Shown one piece after another: positions 8,472-17,608 of a stretch of DNA of 64,000 nucleotides; the stretch's first letter is position 1; every line of letters begins with the position of its first letter. Source of the DNA: Arthrobacter sp. ZGTC412 (GTDB taxonomy: Bacteria; Actinomycetota; Actinomycetes; Actinomycetales; Micrococcaceae); contig NZ_PJII01000005.1 of assembly GCF_002929215.1 (NCBI RefSeq), forward strand, positions 62,001 through 126,000, written 5' to 3'. Below the pieces are notes generated by a model that ran no database searches, was not told the DNA's origin, and was given only the letters and a program-made list of their open reading frames with translations. Made by a program: the position numbers and the translations under genes.

Positions 8472-10193
8472 TTACTTCTTTTCCCAGCCGAGGGTGGTCC
8501 AGTCCGGAACCTGGGACAGGCTCTGGAACAGGGACGGGCCGTAGTTCGCCAGGCCGGTGCGGACGAAGGATATCTGCGGGCCGTTCATGACCACGCCCAT
8601 GGAGTAGTACTTGGCCATGTGCGCCTTCTCAACCTCCATGGCTGCCTTGTTGCGCTCGGCGTTGTCCTCGATGGACGCGAGGTCAGCGATTTTCTTGTCC
8701 AGCTCGGCGTCGCCCAGCTGATTCTCGTTGGTCTTGGAGTCGTAGTACTGCTTGGCGGCCGATGTGGCATCCGCGCCTACCGTGTAGCCGGAGACGCTCA
8801 TGTCGAACTCACGTGAACCCAGGACCTTGCCAAAATCAGCAGAGGCACGCTGGTCGATGCCAACATCCATGCCACCGGCCTGGAGCTGCTTCTGCAGGGT
8901 CTGGGCAAAGGCGAGGGTGGTGGGATCGTCACCGAAGTTGCTGATCTTGAAGGCGGCGGGCTTGCCGTCCTTCGCCATGATTCCGTTGGCATTCGCGGTG
9001 TAGCCGGCGTCCGTCAGTACCTTCTTGGCAGCATCCGGACCGGTTTCCTTCACGGGGTAGTTGTCCTGGTAGTACTCGGAGAAGGGCAGCAGCATCATGG
9101 AGCCGGAGCTGGGCTCTTCCCAGTTCAGGCCGTTGAAGCGCACCTTGCGCAGGGCCTCACGGTCCACTGCCGCGAAGATCGCCTTACGGACTGCAACGTC
9201 GGTGATGCGTTGGGCGTTCAGGTTCAAGCCGCCGGCGAACAGGCGCTGGCCGCGGCGGACCTCAGAATCTTTGGTGCCTTCCAACTGCTTGTAGAGGGAG
9301 ACGGTGTTGGCTGATACGCCGTCGATCTCGCCGTTCTTGAAAGCAGCAATCTGGGCGCTTGTCTCCAGCTGACGGAAGACGACGCTTTCCAGGACCGGCT
9401 TGTTGCCCCACCATTTTTCGTTGGGCACCAGGCTCACGGTCTTGGCTGCGGTGTCGTACTGGTCCAGCTTGAAGGGGCCCGCCATCCACTCCGGGTGAAG
9501 TTCGCCGTTGAAGCCCTCGTTGAAGATCTGCGGCGTATTAACGGCGGGGTGGATGAGGCCAAAGAAGAGGTCCTCCAGCGGATACACCGGCCGGCTGGTC
9601 TTGACGATGACTTCCTTGTCGCTGCTGCCGGCCTCTACGGATTCAACAAATTCGTAGGATCCGGAAGTGACGATGTCGTAACCGGCATCGGGGCTCTTGA
9701 GGATGTTCCAGGTGTTCTGGAAAGCCTTGACGTCAATGGGGGTGCCGTCGTTGTACGTGGCTTTTTCGTTCACCTGGATGGTGATGGTCTGCTTGCCATC
9801 CTTGACTTCGTTCTTGACCTCCTCGCAGAAGTCCTTGTTGGGCGTTGCCTTGCCCTCGAAGTCGACCTTCCAGCAGCCGCCGATGCCGCCGCCCGAAACC
9901 GCAACAGGATTCATCGGGGCCATCAGCGCGGAGTTGTCTGCGCTGTTGCCGTTGTTGGAGAAGCCGTTGAAGTCCGGGCCGATGTTCCCCAGCGGAAGGG
10001 TGACCTTGCCGCCCTGTTCAAGATCGGCGGCGGGCTTTTCGTTGATGCTGATGAGCTTGGACAGGTCGCTGCCCGCCTCCTGGCCCTTTGCCGTCTCCGG
10101 CCCGGTGGCCCCGCCACCGCCGCCGCCGCAGGCAGTCAGCGCCAGAGCAGCGGCAATGGCCGCCGCTCCGCCGATCTTGTTCAGATTCCTCAT
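8472..10193 (-). CDS. ABC transporter family 5 substrate-binding lipoprotein (peptide type)
   Basis: A 573-residue extracellular solute-binding protein of the DppA/OppA family that delivers peptides or similar ligands to the membrane permeases encoded upstream. The signal peptide ends in the lipobox LTAC (Cys22), so it is anchored to the outer face of the membrane. Family signs include NEKWWGNKPVLESVVFR in the middle and a C-terminal region ending VPDWTTLGW. It is the last gene of a four-gene leftward operon, 49 bp after the ATPase gene, and is followed by a stem-loop. Ligand unknown. Confidence 0.9.
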   Translation of the reverse strand: MRNLNKIGGAAAIAAALALTACGGGGGGATGPETAKGQEAGSDLSKLISINEKPAADLEQGGKVTLPLGNIGPDFNGFSNNGNSADNSALMAPMNPVAVSGGGIGGCWKVDFEGKATPNKDFCEEVKNEVKDGKQTITIQVNEKATYNDGTPIDVKAFQNTWNILKSPDAGYDIVTSGSYEFVESVEAGSSDKEVIVKTSRPVYPLEDLFFGLIHPAVNTPQIFNEGFNGELHPEWMAGPFKLDQYDTAAKTVSLVPNEKWWGNKPVLESVVFRQLETSAQIAAFKNGEIDGVSANTVSLYKQLEGTKDSEVRRGQRLFAGGLNLNAQRITDVAVRKAIFAAVDREALRKVRFNGLNWEEPSSGSMMLLPFSEYYQDNYPVKETGPDAAKKVLTDAGYTANANGIMAKDGKPAAFKISNFGDDPTTLAFAQTLQKQLQAGGMDVGIDQRASADFGKVLGSREFDMSVSGYTVGADATSAAKQYYDSKTNENQLGDAELDKKIADLASIEDNAERNKAAMEVEKAHMAKYYSMGVVMNGPQISFVRTGLANYGPSLFQSLSQVPDWTTLGWEKK

Positions 10194-10242
10194 GGTGTTC
10201 CCTTCATTGGTGCGGGTGGTGATGCTGTTGGGTCGGAAAAAC

Positions 10243-12480
10243 TTAAGGTGCATGGTGGTCCGCCGATTCGTGGACGACCAGCATGTCCTCGTCCAGTTCC
10301 CCGTCGGGGAAGAAGCAGGCGAAGCGCTGGTCCAGGACCGGCAGCGCATGCGCGGCCAGGGCCTGGGCGGCTGCCGAGGGTGCCACTGGCTCCAGCGGGG
10401 GTTCCAAGGTGAGGCACTTTTCCTGTTTGGCCGGCGGCAGGGCCGCGAAGACCGGGCAGCGGGTGGCGAAGTTGCAGCCCTTGGGGGCGTCCAGCGGTGA
10501 GGGCAGGTCGCCCCGCAGGATAATGCGCTCCCTGGTTTGCTCGACGTGCGGGTCCGGCACCGGGATGGCCGAGAGCAGGGCCCGGGTGTAGGGGTGGCGG
10601 GGATTGTCGAACACCCGGTCCACTTCACCGATTTCCACGATTTTGCCCAGGTACATCACGGCCACGCGGTTGGAGATGTGCCGGACCACGGACAGGTCGT
10701 GGGCCACCATCAGGTAGCTGAGGCCCAGTTCGGCCCGGAGCTTGTCCAGGAGGTTGATCACCCCGGCCTGGACGGAAACATCAAGGGCGGAGACAGGCTC
10801 GTCCAGGACCACCAGCTTCGGATTCACGGCAAGGGCCCGGGCAATGCCGACACGCTGGCGCTGTCCGCCGGAAAACTGGTTGGGGAAGCGGTTGACGTGG
10901 TCCGGCTGCAGGCCCACCAGCTTCATCAGTTCCATGATGCGCTTCTTGATGGCCTGCTTGTCCATCCCGGCGTTCTGCAGCGGCTCGGCGAGCACTTCGT
11001 ACACGGTAAACCGCGGATCCAGCGCCCCGGTAGGATCCTGGAACACCATCTGGAGCTCGCGGCGCATGGCGGCTTTGGTCCTGGCATCGGCTGCCTGCTT
11101 GTTGCTGATGCCGCCAATCACCACCTCGCCGTCCTGGTCCTTGTGGAATTCCATGATTTCCAGCAGGGTGGTGGTCTTTCCGGAACCGGACTCGCCCACG
11201 ATGGAGAAGCACTCGCCTTCCCGGATGTCGAAGGTGACGCCGTCCACGGCCTTGACGGTGCCGATCCTGCGCTTGAGCAGTGCGCCTTTGCTCAGGGGAA
11301 AGTGCTTACGCACGTCCTTGAGCTGCAGGACAACCGCGCGCTCCCCGCGTGGAATGGCATCAAAGCGGGACACCGGCACCGGCGGAGCGGAGAAGACGTC
11401 GTGGACGTCCACTTCACCGCCCAAGGCCCCGGACTTGATGCACGCGGCGTGGTGAAGCGTGCTTCCGGGTACCGGCGCCAGCGGAGGCTCGCCGTCCAGG
11501 CAGGCGTCGGAGGCCAGCGGGCAGCGGGGCGCAAACGAGCAGCCGGTGGGCGTATGGATCAGGTTGGGCGGCATGCCCTCGATTGGAATCAGCGATGACT
11601 TCTCCGCAACGTCCACCCGCGGCACAGCGCCGAGCAGGCCCATGGTGTACGGCATCCGCGGGTTGTAGTAAATGTCATCCACCGCCCCTGTCTCCACAGG
11701 CTTGCCGGCGTACATCACCATGATGTCGTCTGCCATCCCGGCCACCACGCCCAGGTCATGGGTGATCATTACGACGGCGGCGCCCGTCTCCTCCTGCGCG
11801 GTATGCAGCACCTCCAGCACCTGGGCCTGGATGGTGACGTCCAGGGCTGTCGTCGGCTCATCAGCTATGAGGACGCGCGGGTTGTTTGCGATGGCGATGG
11901 CAATCATCACGCGCTGGCGCATGCCGCCGGAGAACTCATGCGGGAAGGCCCTCAGCCTGTCCTTGGGGCTGGGAATGCCCACCATTGCCAGAAGTTCGAC
12001 GGCGCGGGCTTCTTTGGCCTGCTTGCTCATCGTTGGGTTGTGGATAGTGAGTGCTTCCACGATCTGGGTGCCCACGGTATACACCGGCGTCAGGGATGAC
12101 AGCGGGTCCTGGAAGACCATGGCCAGCTCGTTGCCGCGGTACTCGCACATTGCTTTGTCGGTGAGGCCCAGCAGCTCCTTGCCTTTGAGCCGGACGGAGC
12201 CGGAAATTTCAGCCGTGGTGGGCAGGAGTCCCATGATGGCCAGGGACGTAACGGATTTGCCGGAACCCGATTCACCCACGATGCCCAGCGTCTTTCCGGG
12301 CAGGAGGTCGAAATCAACACCACGGACCGCGTGGACCACGCCGTTCTCGGTGTTGAAGCGGACGTGCAGGTCCCGGACGGACAGGACTGCGTCCGTGGGG
12401 GCGTGCAGCCCGGCGACGTGCAACCGTTCTACGGCTGACTGGGGCTGCTCGGCGGGCCCGGCGTCAAGGTTGCTGCTCAT
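10243..12480 (-). CDS. Peptide-type ABC transporter ATP-binding protein, DppD-DppF fusion
   Basis: At 745 residues this protein contains two complete ABC ATPases in one chain. The first (about residues 35-300) has Walker A GESGSGKS, signature FSGGMRQRV and Walker B VLIADEP. The second (about 390-640) has GESGSGKT, FSGGQRQRV and LVVLDEP. Each half ends with the oligopeptide-transporter motif seen as CSFAPRCP and CNFATRCP. The chain therefore replaces the usual separate DppD and DppF subunits. Its start overlaps the stop of the upstream permease gene by 4 bp. Confidence 0.93.
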   Translation of the reverse strand: MSSNLDAGPAEQPQSAVERLHVAGLHAPTDAVLSVRDLHVRFNTENGVVHAVRGVDFDLLPGKTLGIVGESGSGKSVTSLAIMGLLPTTAEISGSVRLKGKELLGLTDKAMCEYRGNELAMVFQDPLSSLTPVYTVGTQIVEALTIHNPTMSKQAKEARAVELLAMVGIPSPKDRLRAFPHEFSGGMRQRVMIAIAIANNPRVLIADEPTTALDVTIQAQVLEVLHTAQEETGAAVVMITHDLGVVAGMADDIMVMYAGKPVETGAVDDIYYNPRMPYTMGLLGAVPRVDVAEKSSLIPIEGMPPNLIHTPTGCSFAPRCPLASDACLDGEPPLAPVPGSTLHHAACIKSGALGGEVDVHDVFSAPPVPVSRFDAIPRGERAVVLQLKDVRKHFPLSKGALLKRRIGTVKAVDGVTFDIREGECFSIVGESGSGKTTTLLEIMEFHKDQDGEVVIGGISNKQAADARTKAAMRRELQMVFQDPTGALDPRFTVYEVLAEPLQNAGMDKQAIKKRIMELMKLVGLQPDHVNRFPNQFSGGQRQRVGIARALAVNPKLVVLDEPVSALDVSVQAGVINLLDKLRAELGLSYLMVAHDLSVVRHISNRVAVMYLGKIVEIGEVDRVFDNPRHPYTRALLSAIPVPDPHVEQTRERIILRGDLPSPLDAPKGCNFATRCPVFAALPPAKQEKCLTLEPPLEPVAPSAAAQALAAHALPVLDQRFACFFPDGELDEDMLVVHESADHHAP

Positions 12481-13466
12481 GAGGACTTCCCCTTAGCTCG
12501 GCTCTTCAGGGCTCTGCGATTTTTGGCGCTTCCGCTTGAGCTGGAGCTGGGGTCGAACGCGTCGCGCAGACCGTCATTCATCATGGCCAGCGACCCCGTG
12601 AGCAGGAACATCACAGTCAACGGCACCCAGAACATCCAGGGAAAGGTCTGTACCTGCGATGTGGCACCGCCAATGAGGACACCCAGGCTGACGTCGGGAA
12701 CCTTGATGCCGATACCGATGAAGGAGAAGGCCACCTCCGCAAGGACGGCGCCGGTAACACCGCGGGTGATGTCCAGGACCAGCAGGGAACCGATGTTGGG
12801 AACCAGGTGCCGCCAGACGATCCGGCGCGGGGGGACACCCATGTACTGGGCGGCCTTGACGTAGTCGCGCTGCATCAGGGACATGGACAGCGACCGGATC
12901 AGCCTGGCGGTGCCCATCCAGCTAAAGACCAGCAGCACGATGATCAGCAGCAGCCAGGAGGGCAGGTCCCGCTTCAGGCCTTCGCCTCCGCCGCTGGTGG
13001 CAACCGCCACCACCAGCAGTGCGGGCATCATGATGAGCGCTTCGAGGATGAAGAGCATCACCTTGTCCACCTTGCCACCGAAGTAGGCCATGGTGCAGCC
13101 GTAGACAGCGGCAATGAGGACGGAAACAAGGCCCACGATCAGGCCGATCAGGATGGAGATCCTGGTGCCTTCCACCGTCATGGCGTAGAGGTCGATGCCT
13201 GCCTGGGACGTTCCGAGGTAGTGCTCGGCTGATGGAGGCATGCCGATGTTGAAAGGATCGATGGTCTCCTTGTCCCACTGGGTGAAGTAGCCGCCCACGA
13301 AGGAGAAGACGGTGAGGGCAAGGAAGATAGCAAGGCCCGCCACGGCCGTCTTATTGCGCATAAAGCGGCGGAAGATGATGGTGTTCTTGCCGATGATTAC
13401 GTCGGCGTTCTCCAGGTGCGCGTCCTGTGCGACGGCGGCCGGGTCTACGGCGTTGAGGTTGGTCAT
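12477..13466 (-). CDS. ABC transporter permease, DppC type
   Basis: A 329-residue inner-membrane permease. An N-terminal segment and the first helix (residues about 40-60) are followed by a periplasmic loop and five more helices. The binding-protein-dependent transport signature lies near residues 205-230 (KAAQYMGVPPRRIVWRHLVPN). It pairs with the DppB-type permease encoded 2 bp upstream and with the double ATPase gene, which it overlaps by 4 bp, in a peptide-type importer. Confidence 0.92.
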   Translation of the reverse strand: MTNLNAVDPAAVAQDAHLENADVIIGKNTIIFRRFMRNKTAVAGLAIFLALTVFSFVGGYFTQWDKETIDPFNIGMPPSAEHYLGTSQAGIDLYAMTVEGTRISILIGLIVGLVSVLIAAVYGCTMAYFGGKVDKVMLFILEALIMMPALLVVAVATSGGGEGLKRDLPSWLLLIIVLLVFSWMGTARLIRSLSMSLMQRDYVKAAQYMGVPPRRIVWRHLVPNIGSLLVLDITRGVTGAVLAEVAFSFIGIGIKVPDVSLGVLIGGATSQVQTFPWMFWVPLTVMFLLTGSLAMMNDGLRDAFDPSSSSSGSAKNRRALKSRAKGKSS

Positions 13467-13468
13467 GG

Positions 13469-14452
13469 CTACTGCACCCGCACTCTCGGGTCAACAAGCG
13501 TGGTGGCGAAGTCCGCCAGGATGGCCCCCAGGGCGAAGATAACTGACCCGTAGGCCAGCGTGGCAGTGGCGGCGTTGACGTCCTGGAGCGAGATGGCGTC
13601 GATGCTCCAGGAGCCCACACCGGGCCAGGCGAAGATCTTCTCCGCGAAGAATCCGCCGGCAAAAATGGCCGGGATGGTGAAGGCAATGCTTTGTGCCACT
13701 GGAATGAACGAGACCCGCAGCGCATGCCGGGAGATCGCCTGGTTGCGGGTGAGTCCCTTGGCGCGTGCCGTTCGGACAAAGTCTGCGTTGACGTTGTCCA
13801 GGAGGTACTGCCGCTGCGCAATCTGGTAGGAGCCCCAGCCCACCAGCGTGATGGCGATGGTTGGAACAGCGTAGTGCGCCAGCATATCCACGAACTGCGC
13901 CCAGCCCGGCTCCATGCCGGGGGTGGAGATGCCGGTGACGAAGAAGATGCGCTCCCCCACCGTTTCATTGATGTTGATGGCGCCCAACTGCACCAGGAAG
14001 TAGGCGATGGGGGCAGGCACGATGTAGGCGAGGTAGCTGTAGGACGTGATGACGCGGTCCTGGAACTTGTACTGCCGCGCTGCCGAATAGACCCCGAGTG
14101 CCACGCCGATAACGAGCGTCAGGATGATGGAGGCCAAAAAGAGGCGGGTGGAGATCCATACCCGGTCACCGAACTCCGCGTTGATGAAGGCACCGTTCGG
14201 GCTGCGGCCCCAGTCCCAGCGGGTGACAATGGCGGTAAGCCACTCCACGTAACGCTCCCACGGGCTCAGGTCCGGATCCAGGCCCTTGAGGCGCATCGAG
14301 TTGGCCACCTGCTCCGGGGTGGGCCGGGGAATCCGTTCCTGTTCAAGCAGCGCAGGCTTGAGGGAGCTGACCGCCAGGAAGTATCCCGCCGAGGTGGTCA
14401 GGAAGATCATAAAAACGTACGTGATGCCGCGCTTCGCAAGGTACCTGAGCAT
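13469..14452 (-). CDS. ABC transporter permease, DppB type
   Basis: First gene of the leftward importer operon; 327 residues. It has the N-terminal DppB helix (LRYLAKRGITYVFMIFL), a periplasmic segment, then membrane helices and the inner-membrane permease signature RTARAKGLTRNQAISRHAL (about residues 235-253) that contacts the ATPase. The substrate is probably a peptide or similar oligomer by family. The operon promoter should lie in the 350-bp region to the right. Confidence 0.92.
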   Translation of the reverse strand: MLRYLAKRGITYVFMIFLTTSAGYFLAVSSLKPALLEQERIPRPTPEQVANSMRLKGLDPDLSPWERYVEWLTAIVTRWDWGRSPNGAFINAEFGDRVWISTRLFLASIILTLVIGVALGVYSAARQYKFQDRVITSYSYLAYIVPAPIAYFLVQLGAININETVGERIFFVTGISTPGMEPGWAQFVDMLAHYAVPTIAITLVGWGSYQIAQRQYLLDNVNADFVRTARAKGLTRNQAISRHALRVSFIPVAQSIAFTIPAIFAGGFFAEKIFAWPGVGSWSIDAISLQDVNAATATLAYGSVIFALGAILADFATTLVDPRVRVQ

Positions 14453-14805
14453 GGCGTTAGATCTGCTTAGCCGCCGGCAGCTGGACGGTAAAACCCCGCG
14501 GTGTCAGCAGGCGGGCCAGGCTGTTGGGCAAATCAACAATCACGTGCTGGATCCTTCCGTTATCCCCGGGTCAGCGGGGGTTGTGCCGCCTCACCGGGTC
14601 CTTTGCCAGCGGGTAGCTGGCTCCCGCAGCCTTTGCAGGCCTCGCCCTTATGGACTATGTCGCGGGTCACATTCCAGAGGAAACTATCACAAGCCGCTCC
14701 CTGAAAAGGGCCCGTTGTGGCCAAACCCACCCGCCCGTATCAGATCGTTATGAATAATTCTGTAAATTCAGTGTGACTAGGCTGAAAGAATTCGGTCGGC
14801 GTGAC
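14453..14805. other. Intergenic region upstream of the ABC importer operon
   Basis: These 353 bp separate the dppB-type gene from the end of a TetR gene read in the same direction. No convincing gene, riboswitch fold or known RNA was recognised. An AT-rich patch with TATGAATAATTCTG near 14748-14762 stands out against the GC-rich surroundings. It is a candidate promoter or upstream element, but no clear -35/-10 pair was found for the leftward operon. Confidence 0.5.
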
Positions 14806-15414
14806 CTACGCGGCGGTGACAACCCGTGTAACAAGCTCCCTCCAGGAGTCACTGAGGCGGTCAGCATCCACGCCATGCACCCGGACCAGGTTCAGGAGCC
14901 GGTCCGGAGCCAGTGTGGCCCCCAGGGAACGCGCCATCAGCCAGGGGTCCGCCGCGAAGCCTTCCTCGGTGAGCAGCACCTCGATATGGCGGTACCACAG
15001 GGCAGCGGCCGGTACTTCAACCCGGCCCCGCGAGGCATTCTCCGCGGCAAGGGCCAGGTCACCGAACTCCATGACGTAGGCAATCCGTTCAATGCCGAAA
15101 GCAATGAGGCGTTCCAGCCCCGGCGCGCCTGGCCCCAAAGGCGGCGGACCGAACATAAAGCGCGCCTGAAAGGCGGCCTCGGATTCGCTCAGGAGGGTGA
15201 GCATAAGTCCGGCCCGGCTGCCAAAGCGGCGGAATACGGTGCCCTTGCCCACCCCGGCGTGCTCGGCGAGCCGGTCCATGGTGAGCCCTTCTGCCCCGCA
15301 TTCCCCGATCAGGTCGCGGGCCGCTTCGAGCAGGCGCTCCCGATTCCGGGCAGCGTCGCTGCGTTCCACCGCCTCGTCCGGGGATAACCGGGGGCGCATT
15401 GGGATAAAGCTCAC
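14806..15414 (-). CDS. TetR family transcriptional regulator, divergent from FMN reductase
   Basis: About 202 residues, with an N-terminal TetR helix-turn-helix (LTMDRLAEHAGVGKGTVFRRFG, cited in two parts as LTMDRLAEHAGVG and KGTVFRRFG) and an alpha-helical ligand domain. Three starts are possible: ATG 15423, GTG 15414 and ATG 15399. GTG 15414 is preferred because TAGAAT at 15422-15427 lies 7 nt upstream and would overlap the 15423 codon, implying a leaderless mRNA. The divergent neighbour is an NAD(P)H-dependent FMN reductase, and a short palindrome lies between them. Such pairs usually respond to redox-active or quinone-like compounds; that is inference. Confidence 0.85.
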   Translation of the reverse strand: MSFIPMRPRLSPDEAVERSDAARNRERLLEAARDLIGECGAEGLTMDRLAEHAGVGKGTVFRRFGSRAGLMLTLLSESEAAFQARFMFGPPPLGPGAPGLERLIAFGIERIAYVMEFGDLALAAENASRGRVEVPAAALWYRHIEVLLTEEGFAADPWLMARSLGATLAPDRLLNLVRVHGVDADRLSDSWRELVTRVVTAA

Positions 15415-15445
15415 AATCCACATTCTAGACCCCGGGAATAAGAAG

Positions 15446-15459
15446 CGGACCGTAGTCCG
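15446..15459. promoter_or_regulatory. Candidate TetR operator between TetR and FMN reductase genes
   Basis: Inverted repeat CGGAC-CGTA-GTCCG in the 127-bp divergent gap. It covers the expected -35 position of the TetR promoter (the -10 is TAGAAT at 15422-15427), so binding would allow autorepression and control of the reductase. Confidence 0.55.
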
Positions 15460-15541
15460 TTTAGATGGGTGAAGGCATGAACAAGCCTCAGCTGTCACCG
15501 GCCGGCGGACCCCTCCCGTCGCCCCTACCCCAGGAGTTCCC

Positions 15542-16099
15542 ATGACCAAGAGCACCGTACTCACCCTCGTCGGCAGCCTCCGCGCCGAGTCCACCAACCA
15601 AAAGCTGGCCGAAGCCATCCAGCTGAACGCGCCGGAGCAAGTGGACGTTGTCATCCACGACAACCTGGGCAACATCCCCTTCTACAACGAGGACATCGAT
15701 GTTGAGGGCCAGGTTCCCGCGGCCGCTGCCGCCCTGCGCGCCGCAGCCAACGACGCCGACACGCTCCTCCTGGTCACTCCCGAGCACAACGGCACCGTGC
15801 CTGCAGCACTGAAGAACGCCATCGACTGGCTGTCCCGCCCCTTCGGCGCAGGCGCCCTCGCCGGCAAGCCCACCGCCGTCGTCGGCACTGCCTTCGGACA
15901 GTACGGCGGAGTGTGGGCCCAGGACGAGGCCCGCAAGGCAGCAGGAATCGCCGGGGCCCAGATCCTTGAGGACGTCAAGCTCGCAGTGCCGGGTTCCATG
16001 GTGCGTTTCGCTGAACTCCACCCGAAGGATGACGCAGAGGTTGTGGAGCAGATCAAGGGCGTGTTCGATGCCCTCGAAGCTGCCCAGCCTGCCGCATAA
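15542..16099 (+). CDS. NAD(P)H-dependent FMN reductase family protein
   Basis: A 185-residue flavodoxin-fold reductase. The N-terminal phosphate-binding loop is VGSLRAESTNQKLA (about residues 10-23), and the central motif LLVTPEHNGTVPAALKNAID (about 75-94) is the family hallmark for FMN and quinone or chromate binding. It probably reduces quinones, azo compounds or FMN in the cytoplasm. A CAGGAG ribosome site precedes the ATG. It is divergent from its probable TetR repressor and is followed by a terminator. Confidence 0.9.
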   Translation: MTKSTVLTLVGSLRAESTNQKLAEAIQLNAPEQVDVVIHDNLGNIPFYNEDIDVEGQVPAAAAALRAAANDADTLLLVTPEHNGTVPAALKNAIDWLSRPFGAGALAGKPTAVVGTAFGQYGGVWAQDEARKAAGIAGAQILEDVKLAVPGSMVRFAELHPKDDAEVVEQIKGVFDALEAAQPAA

Positions 16100-16110
16100 C
16101 CAGCCTTCCC

Positions 16111-16142
16111 GGTGCCCGGCGCGGAATACCGTGCCGGGCACC
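16111..16142 (+). terminator. Stem-loop terminator after FMN reductase
   Basis: Perfect 10-bp stem GGTGCCCGGC / GCCGGGCACC (16111-16120 and 16133-16142) with a 12-nt loop, 12 bp past the stop codon. No T-run follows. Confidence 0.6.
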
Positions 16143-16227
16143 GCCGTGTCCGAGGACCTTTGGTCTGCCTATAACGTCGTCAGCCCGTGCTCTGGCTGTG
16201 ACATTCAATCGTTGCTAGCGTGACGGA

Positions 16228-17472
16228 ATGAGCCCCTCGAAGACCCCGGCCGAGATCCTCGACATCAACGGCGCAGAGGTCCGCATCTCAAGCCCGGACA
16301 AGATGGTGTTCCCCGAACCCGGGCTCACGAAGCTGGACCTGGTGCGCTACTACCTCGCGGTCGCGGACGGCGCGCTGCGCGGCGCCGGCGGGCGGCCCAT
16401 GGTGCTCAAGCGTTTCCCGAAGGGCATCGACGCCGAACCCTTCTTTCAGAAGCGCGTGCCCGAGAACCACCCCGAATTTATTGACACGGCAACACTCCAC
16501 TACGCGTCCGGAACGTCAGCCGAGGAGGCCGTTATCCGGGACCCCGCAGGCCTTGCGTGGGTGGTGAATCTTGGCTGCCTCGACCTCAACCCACACCCCG
16601 TTCGGGCGGAGGACCTGGAGCATCCTGACGAACTTCGGGTGGACCTCGATCCGATGCCGGGGGTCGATTGGTCACAGATCGTGGATGTCGCCTATGTGGC
16701 GCAGGAGGTGCTCGACGACACGGGACTGGTGGGCTGGCCGAAAACAAGCGGCTCGCGGGGACTCCACATCCTGGTGCGCATCGCTCCACACTGGTCCTAC
16801 CGCGATGTGCGGCTCGCCGCCGAGACCCTCGCGCGCGAAGTCGAGAACCGCGCGCCCGGCCTCGCCACCGCCCGGTGGTGGAAGGAGGAGCGCGGCGAGA
16901 GTGTGTTCGTCGACTTCAACCAGAACGCGAAGGACCGTACCGTAGCATCCGCCTATTCCGTCCGGGCCCTCCCCGATGCCCGGGTCTCGACGCCGCTTTC
17001 GTGGGACGAGGTGCGCTCCGCCCGTCCCGATCAGTTCACGGTACGCACGGTACCCGGACGCTTCGCGGACGTGGGGGACCCACATGCCGGCATCGACGAA
17101 GCTGTGGGCAAACTGGATGGCCTCCTCGCACTGGCAGCCGAGTTGGGCCCTGCGGAGAAAGCGCCGCGCAGCGGTGACGGCGCCGGCCGCCGGCAGTCAG
17201 TGATGCCGCTCATCGAGGTGGCACGCACCAAAACCAAACCCGAGGCACTGGCGGCGCTCGGCGAATGGAAGTCCAGGCACGCGGACCTGATTCCTGCCTT
17301 GCACCCCGCGGACGTGCTTGTGGACGGAATGCGCGGATCGAGTTCGCTCTGGTACCGGGTGCGGGTGAACCTGCAGCACATCCCCGATGAAGAACGTCCC
17401 GCGCAGGAGGAACTCATTGCCGACTATGACCCCTGGGAAGGCAAGGAGTGGCCGGGCCGCCCGCGATCCTGA
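16228..17472 (+). CDS. LigD-type polymerase domain protein (archaeo-eukaryotic primase family), stand-alone
   Basis: A 414-residue protein matching the polymerase domain of bacterial ligase D, used in non-homologous end joining and gap filling. Predicted metal ligands are Asp139 and Asp141 in RVDLDPMPG and Asp229 in VFVDFNQN. His180 lies in SGSRGLH, and the C-terminal part is ordinary for the family. No ligase, phosphoesterase or Ku gene is nearby, so this is the separate PolD form found in mycobacteria and relatives. TAGCGT at 16216-16221 lies 6 nt before the ATG, indicating a leaderless start. Exact function (repair synthesis with ribonucleotides) is inferred from the family. Confidence 0.88.
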   Translation: MSPSKTPAEILDINGAEVRISSPDKMVFPEPGLTKLDLVRYYLAVADGALRGAGGRPMVLKRFPKGIDAEPFFQKRVPENHPEFIDTATLHYASGTSAEEAVIRDPAGLAWVVNLGCLDLNPHPVRAEDLEHPDELRVDLDPMPGVDWSQIVDVAYVAQEVLDDTGLVGWPKTSGSRGLHILVRIAPHWSYRDVRLAAETLAREVENRAPGLATARWWKEERGESVFVDFNQNAKDRTVASAYSVRALPDARVSTPLSWDEVRSARPDQFTVRTVPGRFADVGDPHAGIDEAVGKLDGLLALAAELGPAEKAPRSGDGAGRRQSVMPLIEVARTKTKPEALAALGEWKSRHADLIPALHPADVLVDGMRGSSSLWYRVRVNLQHIPDEERPAQEELIADYDPWEGKEWPGRPRS

Positions 17473-17608
17473 CTCGTGGGGCGCGCGCCCGGGCGGTGCT
17501 GCCGTGACCAACTCTTGTCCCAACCGGTACCTCCCGGACATTCTTTGGCGGACGGGCCAGCCGTAACGTTAATCCACGGACGTACCGGGACGGGATTGCG
17601 GTGCAGGG

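Noticed and set aside
14453-14805. Riboswitch or structured RNA upstream of the ABC importer
   Set aside because: Several GC-rich short stems can be drawn but none matches a class I know, and no terminator or anti-terminator pair was seen.
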